13,087 nt of DNA from CAIVAT01 sp037141055 (GTDB taxonomy: Bacteria; Bacteroidota; Bacteroidia; Bacteroidales; FEN-979): assembly GCA_037141055.1 (NCBI GenBank), contig JBAXDH010000107.1, positions 1 through 13,087 of the forward strand, written 5' to 3'. The position numbers and the translations under genes are program-made. The notes beneath the pieces are model-generated. The model was not told where the DNA came from. It saw nothing but the letters and a program-made list of their open reading frames with translations, and made no database searches. Positions 7,239 through 13,087 of the stretch are shown here, one piece after another. Every line of letters starts with the position of its first letter. Position 1 is the stretch's first letter.

Positions 7239-7269
7239 TTTGATATGGGTGAATTATTCTTTAACTTTG
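7239..7269 (+). promoter_or_regulatory. Consensus Bacteroidota promoter for the wbp-type sugar cassette
   Basis: TTTG at 7239-7242, exactly 19 nt of spacer, then TAACTTTG at 7262-7269: a full match to the primary-sigma consensus of Bacteroidota (TTTG-N19-TAnnTTTG). Transcription would start near 7275, about 30 nt before the ATG at 7306. This also excludes the in-frame upstream ATG at 7225 as the translation start. Confidence 0.75.
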
Positions 7270-7305
7270 CACAAATTTCCACAAAAACTCAAAAACCTGA
7301 TCCTG

Positions 7306-8436
7306 ATGAAGAAACTCCAGATGGTAGACCTGCGCAGTCAGTACCTCGGCATCAAAACTGAAATTGACAAGGGAATCCAGGAGGTGATCGACTCCTGCGC
7401 ATTTATCAACGGCCCGGCGGTTCAGTCTTTTCAAAAAAGCCTTGAACTATATCTTGGTGTAAAACATGTAATTCCCTGTGCCAACGGTACCGATGCCCTG
7501 CAGGTTTCCATGATGGCGCTGAACCTGAAACCGGGAGATGAAGTCATTACCACATCTTTCACCTTTATTGCTACTGCAGAGGTGATCGCGTTGCTTCAGC
7601 TCACACCGGTGCTCGTGGATGTTGACCCGGAAACCTTCAACATTGACCCCAAAGCAGTTGAACGGGCAATCACCCCGAAAACGAAGGCCATCGTTCCGGT
7701 TCATCTTTTCGGTCAAACCGCTCCGATGGAGGAGATCATGGCGATTGCCACACGGCATAATCTTTTCGTGATCGAAGACAATTGCCAGGCCATCGGATCG
7801 GATTACACCTTTAACGACGGAACCAGCAAGAAGGCCGGGACCATCGGTCATATCGGCTGCACCTCCTTTTTCCCTTCCAAAAACCTGGGATGTTACGGCG
7901 ACGGTGGTGCCATCTTCACAAATGATGATGATCTTGCAAAGCAGATGCGCGTGGTCGTGAATCATGGGATGACCGTGCGGTATTACCATGACTATATCGG
8001 AGTGAATTCCCGCCTCGACAGCATCCAGGCAGCCATCCTGAACGTGAAACTGGCCCGGCTCGATGAATATGCATCCAGGCGGCGTTATGCGGCAGATTTT
8101 TATGACGGGGCCTTTGCCGGTCATCCGAGGCTGGCGACGCCGGGCCGGTACAAAAAGTCAACCCATGTGTTTCACCAGTATACCCTTGTAACGAAAAATG
8201 TTGACCGGAAGGCTTTGATCGAGTTTCTCGGTTCCAGGGAAATACCGGCAATGATCTATTATCCCGTCCCGCTGCATATGCAGAAAGCTTACCTGGACTC
8301 AAGGTACAGAGCCGGTGATTTTCCGGTAACGGAGCATCTTTGCGAATCGGTGTTCTCCCTGCCGATGCACACCGAACTGGATGAGGAGCAGCTTGGTTAC
8401 ATCACCCGGAACGTACTTGAGTTTTTAAACCGTTGA
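7306..8436 (+). CDS. wbpE: DegT/DnrJ/EryC1/StrS aminotransferase, WbpE type (UDP-GlcNAc(3NH2)A-forming)
   Basis: A PLP-dependent sugar aminotransferase of 376 residues, usual for the family. The probable reaction is transfer of an amino group from glutamate to C3 of UDP-2-acetamido-2-deoxy-3-oxo-glucuronate. Visible features are INGPAVQSFQKSL near 34-45, PCANGTDAL at 57-65, PVHLFGQTAPM at 131-141, the cofactor-binding IEDNCQAIGS at 156-165 with Asp158, and the Schiff-base block FFPSKNLGCYGDGG with Lys192. The frame is open 27 codons further up to 7225, but the promoter at 7239-7269 and the family N-terminus MKKLQMVDLRSQY fix the start at 7306. The specific substrate is inferred from the wbpD and wbpB homologues that follow directly; the fold alone would allow other keto sugars. 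The stop overlaps the next start (TGATG). Confidence 0.88.
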   Translation: MKKLQMVDLRSQYLGIKTEIDKGIQEVIDSCAFINGPAVQSFQKSLELYLGVKHVIPCANGTDALQVSMMALNLKPGDEVITTSFTFIATAEVIALLQLTPVLVDVDPETFNIDPKAVERAITPKTKAIVPVHLFGQTAPMEEIMAIATRHNLFVIEDNCQAIGSDYTFNDGTSKKAGTIGHIGCTSFFPSKNLGCYGDGGAIFTNDDDLAKQMRVVVNHGMTVRYYHDYIGVNSRLDSIQAAILNVKLARLDEYASRRRYAADFYDGAFAGHPRLATPGRYKKSTHVFHQYTLVTKNVDRKALIEFLGSREIPAMIYYPVPLHMQKAYLDSRYRAGDFPVTEHLCESVFSLPMHTELDEEQLGYITRNVLEFLNR

Positions 8437-9017
8437 TGATGGAAACAGATTATTTTGCCCACGAATCGGCCTTCATCGACGAAGGATGCAAAATCGGGAA
8501 AGGAACAAAAATATGGCACTTCACCCACATCATGAAGGGGTGTGTGATTGGTGAAAACTGCAATCTGGGGCAGAATGTCGTGATTTCTCCCGATGTAATC
8601 CTTGGCCGCAATGTGAAGGTTCAGAACAACGTATCAATCTATACCGGCGTGATTTGCGAAGATGATGTTTTTCTCGGCCCGTCGATGGTTTTTACAAATG
8701 TGATCAACCCGCGCAGCCATATTCTCAGGAAGGATCAGTATCAGGCCACCCTGGTAAGGCGGGGAGCCTCCATCGGAGCCAACGCCACCATCGTCTGCGG
8801 AAATGAAATTGGAGAATTCGCATTCATCGGCGCCGGGGCGGTGGTCACCAAAAACGTTCCCGCCCATGCGCTCATTGTCGGCAATCCAGGCCGTCATGCC
8901 GGCTGGATGAGTGAGTACGGACACCGGCTGCATTTTGACGAAAAGGGGATTGCCGTTTGTCCTGAAAGTCATGATCAATATGAGCTCACAAAGGACGGTA
9001 TTGTTGTTAAGCTATAA
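8436..9017 (+). CDS. wbpD: UDP-2-acetamido-3-amino-2,3-dideoxy-glucuronate N-acetyltransferase (WbpD type)
   Basis: A left-handed beta-helix (hexapeptide repeat) acetyltransferase of 193 residues that acetylates the 3-amino group made by the preceding enzyme, using acetyl-CoA. Repeats of the [LIV]-G-x4 type run from about residue 14 to 150 (IDEGCKIGKGTKIW, CVIGENCNLGQNV, VILGRNVKVQNNV, ASIGANATIVCGNEIG, AFIGAGAVVTKNVP). The MVFTNVINPRSHILRKDQY block is characteristic of the WbpD/WlbB group and separates it from serine or maltose acetyltransferases. The ATG at 8436 overlaps the wbpE stop by one nucleotide; a TTG at 8433 and an ATG at 8439 are also possible starts. Such enzymes work as trimers, with active sites between subunits. 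Confidence 0.9.
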   Translation: MMETDYFAHESAFIDEGCKIGKGTKIWHFTHIMKGCVIGENCNLGQNVVISPDVILGRNVKVQNNVSIYTGVICEDDVFLGPSMVFTNVINPRSHILRKDQYQATLVRRGASIGANATIVCGNEIGEFAFIGAGAVVTKNVPAHALIVGNPGRHAGWMSEYGHRLHFDEKGIAVCPESHDQYELTKDGIVVKL

Positions 9018-9026
9018 GACCATTCC

Positions 9027-10028
9027 ATGACAGAAGAACAGAGGCCGATAAATTTTGCACTCATTGGTGCGGCAGGGTATATTGCCCCCCGGCACATGAA
9101 GGCGATCAAAGACACCGGGAATCAGCTTGTGTGCGCTCTCGATCCGTATGACGGTGTTGGCGTGATTGACAGCTATTTCCCCGAGGCCGATTTTTTCATT
9201 GAACCCGAACGTTTCGACCGGCACCTCGACAAACTACGCCGCCTCTCTCTCTCAAAAAATCGGGCGGACGACCGGAAAGTTGATTTTGTGAGCATCTGTT
9301 CCCCGAACTACATGCATGATTCGCATATCCGCCTGGCGCTGCGCAACGAAGCGCACGCGATTTGCGAGAAACCAATCGTGCTGAATCCGTGGAACCTTGC
9401 TGCGCTCAGCGAGATTGAAAAGGAGACGGGTAAAAAAGTTTACACGATCCTTCAGCTCAGGCTGCATTCTGCCATCAGGAATTTACGGGAACAAATCAGG
9501 AACGGCCCCGCGGATAAAATTTACGACCTCGACCTCACCTATATCACTTCGCGCGGAAACTGGTACCACCGCTCCTGGAAAGGAGATGCATCCAAATCCG
9601 GTGGAATCGCAACCAATATTGGTGTCCATTTTTTTGACATGCTTACATGGGTGTTCGGTCCGTTCAGGGAGAACACGGTCCACGTTATCAATGATTTTAA
9701 GGCAGGAGGGCTGCTTAAGCTGGAGCGCGCGAACATCCGGTGGTTTTTAAGCATCGATTACAACGACATTCCCGAAAATGTGCGCAAGGCGGGGAAAAGA
9801 ACCTACCGGTCGCTGCTGATGGGCGACCAGGAGATAGAATTCAGCGATGGATTCACGGACCTGCATACGGAGTCCTACCGCGAAATACTTGCAGGACGTG
9901 GATTTGGAATTTCTGAAGCCAGACAAAGCATCGACATTGTATATCAAATCAGGAATGCAGCTTCCGTCGGACTCGATGGGAATTACCATCCGATACTGGA
10001 TACGCTCCCTGAATTTGCGAAAAAATGA
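9027..10028 (+). CDS. wbpB: UDP-N-acetyl-D-glucosaminuronate 3-oxidase, Gfo/Idh/MocA family (WbpB type)
   Basis: A cytosolic NAD-dependent oxidoreductase of 333 residues that oxidises C3 of UDP-GlcNAcA, giving the keto sugar used by the WbpE-type aminotransferase. The N-terminal Rossmann domain has FALIGAAGYIAPRHMKAIKD at 10-29, ALDPYDGVGVIDSYFP at 37-52, CSPNYMHDSHIR at 91-102 and the catalytic EKP at 114-116 in AICEKPIVLNPWN. The C-terminal domain shows QLRLHSAIR and GGIATNIGVHFFDML with its conserved His. These blocks are typical of WbpB/WlbA rather than generic MocA proteins. A loop at about residues 70-84 (RRLSLSKNRADDRKV) appears several residues longer than I recall in relatives; it is encoded over a short CT-repeat and A-run. 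Nine nt separate it from wbpD. Confidence 0.9.
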   Translation: MTEEQRPINFALIGAAGYIAPRHMKAIKDTGNQLVCALDPYDGVGVIDSYFPEADFFIEPERFDRHLDKLRRLSLSKNRADDRKVDFVSICSPNYMHDSHIRLALRNEAHAICEKPIVLNPWNLAALSEIEKETGKKVYTILQLRLHSAIRNLREQIRNGPADKIYDLDLTYITSRGNWYHRSWKGDASKSGGIATNIGVHFFDMLTWVFGPFRENTVHVINDFKAGGLLKLERANIRWFLSIDYNDIPENVRKAGKRTYRSLLMGDQEIEFSDGFTDLHTESYREILAGRGFGISEARQSIDIVYQIRNAASVGLDGNYHPILDTLPEFAKK

Positions 10029-10101
10029 TCATCCGGCGTGAAAAATTGGCTGATTCATAACTGATATTCATTATCTTGCCCTGTTTTTAAAAATGATCAT
10101 C
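10021..10101 (+). repeat. 13-bp direct repeat bracketing the wbpB-galE gap
   Basis: AAAAATGATCATC occurs at 10021-10033, across the wbpB stop codon, and again at 10089-10101, before galE. Each copy contains the palindrome TGATCA. The copies are identical over 13 bases and 68 bp apart. The sequence is A-rich, so chance is possible. The remaining gap sequence shows no terminator and no good promoter. Confidence 0.5.
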
Positions 10102-10113
10102 AAAAATGATTGT

Positions 10114-11133
10114 ATGAAAATCTTGGTTACAGGCGGAACAGGTTACATTGGATCACACACGGTGGTGGAACTTCAGGCCAGGGGTTACGAGGTTATTATT
10201 GTCGACGATCTTTCAAATTCTTCCATAGATGTTCTCGATAATATAGCCAGGATATCCGGGAAGAAGCCGCTTTTTGAGAAATTTGACCTGACGGATGCTG
10301 AAAAAACGGCTGCGTTCTTTAAACTTCACAGCGATATCAGTGCCGTCATTCATTTTGCCGCTTTCAAAGCGGTGGGAGAATCTGTTGAATTCCCTCTGAT
10401 GTATTATCGCAACAACCTGTTGTCGCTGATCAACATCCTTCAGGGCATGATCGACAACAACATCCGCGATATTGTGTTTTCTTCATCCTGCACGGTCTAT
10501 GGGCAACCCGAAGAACTCCCGGCGCGTGAAGATACACCTGTTCAGAAAGCTGCATCTCCATACGGCAATACGAAGCAAATTTGCGAGGAGGTTATCACGG
10601 ATACAAGCCTCAGCGCTAACGTACGGGGCATCCTCTTAAGGTATTTCAACCCCATCGGAGCACACGAAACGGCACATATCGGCGAACTCCCGCTGGGTGT
10701 TCCCAACTGCCTGATGCCATATATCACCCAGACTGCCATCGGGAAACGTCCTTTTTTAAGGGTCTGGGGCGACGATTATGATACCCCCGACGGCACAGCC
10801 ATCCGCGACTATATTCATGTTGTTGACCTGGCCAGGGCACATGTGATTGCAGTGGAAAGGCTTACGGGTGAAAAAGGGAAAAAGAATGTAGAGGTGTTCA
10901 ACCTGGGAACCGGCAACGGATTTTCGGTATTGGAGGTGATCAGGTCTTTCGAACGCACTTCGGGCGTGACGCTTAACTACGAAATTAAGGAACGCCGTGC
11001 CGGCGATATTGTCAAGGTATGGGCCGATACTGCGTATGCAAACAGCGAACTTGGATGGAAAGCGGAAAAAACGCTGGACGAAATGACCAGTTCTGCATGG
11101 AAATGGGAGCTGGCACTGGCAAAAAAGAAATAG
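10114..11133 (+). CDS. galE: UDP-glucose 4-epimerase
   Basis: A cytosolic short-chain dehydrogenase/reductase that interconverts UDP-glucose and UDP-galactose through a bound NAD+. It has 339 residues, against 338 in E. coli. The NAD-binding TGGTGYIGSH lies at 6-15, the catalytic serine in VFSSSCTVYG (Ser125), the YxxxK pair is Tyr150/Lys154 in SPYGNTK, and LRYFNPIGAH at 175-184 and DGTAIRDYIHVVDLA at 226-240 are standard. The ATG at 10114 begins MKILVTGG; an upstream in-frame ATG at 10093 would add seven unusual residues and is rejected. The residue aligned by eye with the substrate-gate Tyr299 of E. coli is Val302 (GDIVKVWAD), so UDP-GlcNAc/GalNAc may also be accepted. It lies 85 nt after wbpB and is probably in the same transcript. 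Confidence 0.93.
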   Translation: MKILVTGGTGYIGSHTVVELQARGYEVIIVDDLSNSSIDVLDNIARISGKKPLFEKFDLTDAEKTAAFFKLHSDISAVIHFAAFKAVGESVEFPLMYYRNNLLSLINILQGMIDNNIRDIVFSSSCTVYGQPEELPAREDTPVQKAASPYGNTKQICEEVITDTSLSANVRGILLRYFNPIGAHETAHIGELPLGVPNCLMPYITQTAIGKRPFLRVWGDDYDTPDGTAIRDYIHVVDLARAHVIAVERLTGEKGKKNVEVFNLGTGNGFSVLEVIRSFERTSGVTLNYEIKERRAGDIVKVWADTAYANSELGWKAEKTLDEMTSSAWKWELALAKKK

Positions 11134-11184
11134 CGAAATAGAGAAATTTTGAAAATCAAGTCGTAAAACAAAATAAAACAGTTT

Positions 11185-12234
11185 ATGAAAACGATCTTAA
11201 TCACCGGGGGCGCCGGTTTTATTGGTTCCCATGTCGTACGCAGGTTTGTAAAAAAGTATCCCGACTACAAAATTGTGAACCTTGACAATCTTACGTATGC
11301 TGGCAACCTTGCGAACCTGAGGGATATTGAAAAGGAACCAAATTATGAATTTGTCAAAGCCGACATCACCGCCGGGGAACTGATGAAGGCGGTGTTTAAG
11401 AAGTACCGTTTCGACGGCGTGATACATCTTGCTGCCGAATCTCATGTTGACAGGTCGATCAGCAGCCCGATGGAGTTCATTCATGCCAATATTGTCGGCA
11501 CGGTGAACCTCCTGAATGCGGCCCGTGTTATCTGGGAGGACTTTACAGATAAAAGGTTTTATCATATTTCCACCGACGAAGTATATGGTTCCCTGGGAGC
11601 TACAGGATACTTTTATGAAAATACGGCGTATGATCCGCGGAGTCCCTACTCTGCTTCCAAGGCCAGTTCCGATCATCTCGTAAGGGCATATAACCATACC
11701 TACGGGCTGCCAACGGTGATTTCCAACTGTTCCAACAATTACGGACCGTTCCAGTTTCCTGAAAAGCTGATCCCGCTGGCGATACACAATATAAAACACA
11801 ACAGGTTGATCCCGGTTTACGGCAAGGGTGAAAATATCCGCGACTGGCTGTATGTTGAAGATCATGCAAACGCGATCGACCTCATTTACCACGAAGGAAG
11901 AGTTGCTGAAACCTACAATATCGGCGGGCATAATGAATGGAAGAACATCGACCTCATTCATTTGCTCTGCGAAATCATGAACCGCAAGCTGAAACGGTCG
12001 GCCGGCACCTCCGAAAACCTGATTACCTATGTAAAAGACAGGGCAGGTCACGATCTGCGGTATGCCATTGATTCCGGAAAAATCCAGAATGAACTGGGCT
12101 GGAAGCCCAGCCTGCAGTTTGCCGAAGGCCTCGAAAAAACAGTGGACTGGTATCTCGCCAATGATGAATGGATGAAAAACGTCACATCAGGCGATTACCA
12201 GAAATATTACGACGTCCAATATACCAAACGGTGA
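11185..12234 (+). CDS. rmlB: dTDP-glucose 4,6-dehydratase
   Basis: A cytosolic extended short-chain dehydrogenase/reductase with bound NAD+: dTDP-glucose to dTDP-4-dehydro-6-deoxyglucose, the second step to dTDP-rhamnose and other deoxysugars. It is 349 residues, normal for RmlB. Seen are ITGGAGFIGSHVVRRF at 6-21, LDNLTYAGN at 33-41, HLAAESHVDRS at 81-91, the catalytic triplet Thr130-Asp131-Glu132 in HISTDEVYG, Tyr155/Lys159 in SPYSASKASSDH, SNNYGPFQFPEKLIPL from about 187, and the C-terminal DRAGHDLRYAIDS. LDNLTYAGN and STDEVYG separate it from GalE and other dehydratases. It follows galE by 51 nt, an A-rich gap with no recognisable promoter. rmlA, rmlC and rmlD are not in the window, so the final sugar is unknown. 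It converges on fabD. Confidence 0.94.
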   Translation: MKTILITGGAGFIGSHVVRRFVKKYPDYKIVNLDNLTYAGNLANLRDIEKEPNYEFVKADITAGELMKAVFKKYRFDGVIHLAAESHVDRSISSPMEFIHANIVGTVNLLNAARVIWEDFTDKRFYHISTDEVYGSLGATGYFYENTAYDPRSPYSASKASSDHLVRAYNHTYGLPTVISNCSNNYGPFQFPEKLIPLAIHNIKHNRLIPVYGKGENIRDWLYVEDHANAIDLIYHEGRVAETYNIGGHNEWKNIDLIHLLCEIMNRKLKRSAGTSENLITYVKDRAGHDLRYAIDSGKIQNELGWKPSLQFAEGLEKTVDWYLANDEWMKNVTSGDYQKYYDVQYTKR

Positions 12235-12238
12235 TTAT

Positions 12239-12270
12239 TCGTAGAGACATCCCATGGGATGTCTCTACGA
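12239..12270. repeat. Perfect 32-bp palindrome, likely hairpin terminator between convergent genes
   Basis: Each arm is TCGTAGAGACATCCCA (16 bases) followed directly by its reverse complement, without mismatch or loop. It begins 5 nt after the rmlB stop. In RNA it would fold into a long stem on either strand, so it can serve as a two-way transcription end for rmlB and fabD, though no U-run follows on the plus strand. The outer GTAGAGAC/GTCTCTAC arms resemble, from memory, dispersed palindromes in Bacteroidota and cyanobacterial genomes; I could not check this. Confidence 0.85.
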
Positions 12271-12296
12271 CGAAATTCCATGGGATGTCTCTACGA
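12252..12296 (+). repeat. 19-bp direct repeat: second copy of the palindrome's right arm
   Basis: CCATGGGATGTCTCTACGA occurs at 12252-12270, as the right half of the palindrome, and identically at 12278-12296, with 7 nt between. The second copy lacks a good left arm, so the first left arm could pair with either right arm. The second copy runs into the 3' end of fabD and contains its stop codon (CTA at 12291-12293 on the plus strand). Confidence 0.85.
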
Positions 12297-13087
12297 AACC
12301 CCCGAAACGGTTACATCCTTGCCGATTTTTGAAATCAGCCCCTGCAGGACACTTCCGGGGCCAATTTCAGTGAAATCATTTGCACCGTCGGCAATCATAT
12401 GCTGCACCATCTGGGTCCAGAGGACCGGCGCCGTTAGCTGGGCGATGAGGTTCTGCCGGATTTGTGCCGGATCGGTTACCCTGAGCGCAGTTGCATTCTG
12501 ATAAATCGGGCAAACCGGCGTGCTGACACTGGTTGCTTTGATTGCTTCGGCCAGTTTCATCCGGGCAGGTTCCATCAGGGGTGAGTGAAAGGCACCGCCC
12601 ACCTTCAGCACAAGTGCTCTGCGTGCGCCGGCAGCTTTCAGTTTTTCACATGCCACCTCGATTCCTTTGATGCTTCCGGATATGACAAGTTGTCCGGGGC
12701 TGTTATAATTGGCCGGGACTACGATTTCACTTATCTCCCTGCAAACATCTTCTACTTTGACATCGTCGAGCCCAAGGATGGCAGCCATGGTTCCAGGTTC
12801 CATTTCACATGCCTCCTGCATCGCCTGAGCCCTTGCAGATACCAGCCGAAGCCCGTCTTCAAAGGAAAGGGCTTTGCTTGCCACAAGCGCAGAAAATTCA
12901 CCAAGGGAATGCCCTGCCACCATGTCGGGTTTGAAGTCATTGCCGAGTGTGGCAGCCAGGATCACCGAGTGCAGGAAAATTGCAGGCTGGGTTACATTGG
13001 TTTGGCGAAGATCTTCATCCGTGCCGGCAAACATCAGGTCGGTAATCCTGAAACCCAGTATTTCATTCGCTTTTTCAAACATCTCCT
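12291..13087 (-). CDS. fabD: Malonyl-CoA:ACP transacylase, N-terminus cut by window edge
   Basis: The C-terminal 264 residues of FabD are visible; roughly 25-35 N-terminal residues with the opening FPGQG motif lie beyond the right edge. The enzyme moves malonyl groups from CoA to acyl carrier protein to feed fatty acid elongation. Counting from the Met at 13080-13082, the nucleophile Ser59 sits in VAGHSLGEFSAL, the malonate-carboxylate Arg84 in SARAQAMQEA, and the catalytic His166 in GGAFHSPLM; PIYQNATA near 194-201 and EIGPGSVLQGL near the end are also typical. That Met is internal, since the frame continues upstream (Glu before MFEKAN) and homologues continue too. The gene converges on rmlB, and its TAG stop lies inside the repeat at 12278-12296. 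Its last residues (TVSGVS) are repeat-adjacent and may not be ancestral. Confidence 0.94.
   Translation of the reverse strand, partial: EMFEKANEILGFRITDLMFAGTDEDLRQTNVTQPAIFLHSVILAATLGNDFKPDMVAGHSLGEFSALVASKALSFEDGLRLVSARAQAMQEACEMEPGTMAAILGLDDVKVEDVCREISEIVVPANYNSPGQLVISGSIKGIEVACEKLKAAGARRALVLKVGGAFHSPLMEPARMKLAEAIKATSVSTPVCPIYQNATALRVTDPAQIRQNLIAQLTAPVLWTQMVQHMIADGANDFTEIGPGSVLQGLISKIGKDVTVSGVS

Noticed and set aside
7447..8124. A 225-codon open frame on the minus strand opposite wbpE
   Set aside because: It lies wholly within an intact aminotransferase gene, with no promoter and no recognisable domain.
10072..10079. TATCTTGC before galE as a -7 promoter box
   Set aside because: It has two mismatches to TAnnTTTG, and the nearest TTG lies about 23 nt upstream, outside the usual spacing. 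Co-transcription with wbpB is simpler.
11197..12051. A 284-codon open frame on the minus strand opposite rmlB
   Set aside because: It is antisense to a complete rmlB with all catalytic motifs, and its translation resembles no family. It is a codon-bias shadow.
12239..12296. The repeat pair at the right side as a CRISPR remnant
   Set aside because: There are only one and a half copies, a 7-nt separation, a full palindrome and no cas genes nearby.

Overview
The window looks like chromosomal DNA of an anaerobic, amino-acid-fermenting member of the Bacteroidota, most likely Bacteroidales-like. The support is indirect. Several start regions carry the Bacteroidota promoter signature (TTTG about 19 nt before TAnnTTTG, perfect upstream of position 7306). 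Almost no gene has a Shine-Dalgarno purine block before its start; A/T-rich stretches stand there instead. The proteins also read as Bacteroidota versions of their families. Genes are packed tightly, and both edge genes (queD left, fabD right) are cut by the window. No rRNA, tRNA, transposase, prophage or CRISPR array was seen.

Left block (1-2763, minus strand): tryptophanase (tnaA), free methionine-(R)-sulfoxide reductase (msrC), manganese exporter (mntP) and a 6-carboxytetrahydropterin synthase (queD). tnaA ends 8 nt before the msrC ATG, the mntP TTG start overlaps the msrC stop, and queD follows after 54 nt with a possible promoter of its own. Middle block (2796-6513, plus strand, divergent from tnaA): phosphate butyryltransferase (ptb), an APC/CAT-family amino acid permease, and butyrate kinase (buk), with gaps of 24 and 11 nt. 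A permease between the two enzymes that turn an acyl-CoA into acid plus ATP suggests uptake and fermentation of an amino acid to butyrate or a branched-chain acid. The divergent tryptophanase (tryptophan to indole, pyruvate and ammonia) fits the same lifestyle. elbB, a DJ-1/PfpI-family gene, converges on buk and overlaps it by 7 nt.

Right block (7239-12234, plus strand): a nucleotide-sugar cassette. The DegT aminotransferase (wbpE type), hexapeptide acetyltransferase (wbpD type) and NAD-dependent sugar oxidase (wbpB type) together make UDP-2,3-diacetamido-2,3-dideoxy-glucuronate from UDP-GlcNAcA. They are followed by galE and the dTDP-glucose 4,6-dehydratase gene rmlB. The wbpA-type dehydrogenase, glycosyltransferases, Wzx/Wzy and rmlA/C/D are not in the window. 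A perfect 32-bp palindrome plus an extra copy of its right arm fills the gap between rmlB and the convergent fabD and supplies the fabD stop codon.

No clearly new system was found. The points most worth a second look are the ptb-permease-buk arrangement, the odd tnaA-msrC-mntP coupling, the palindromic element at the fabD end and the GalE gate residue.
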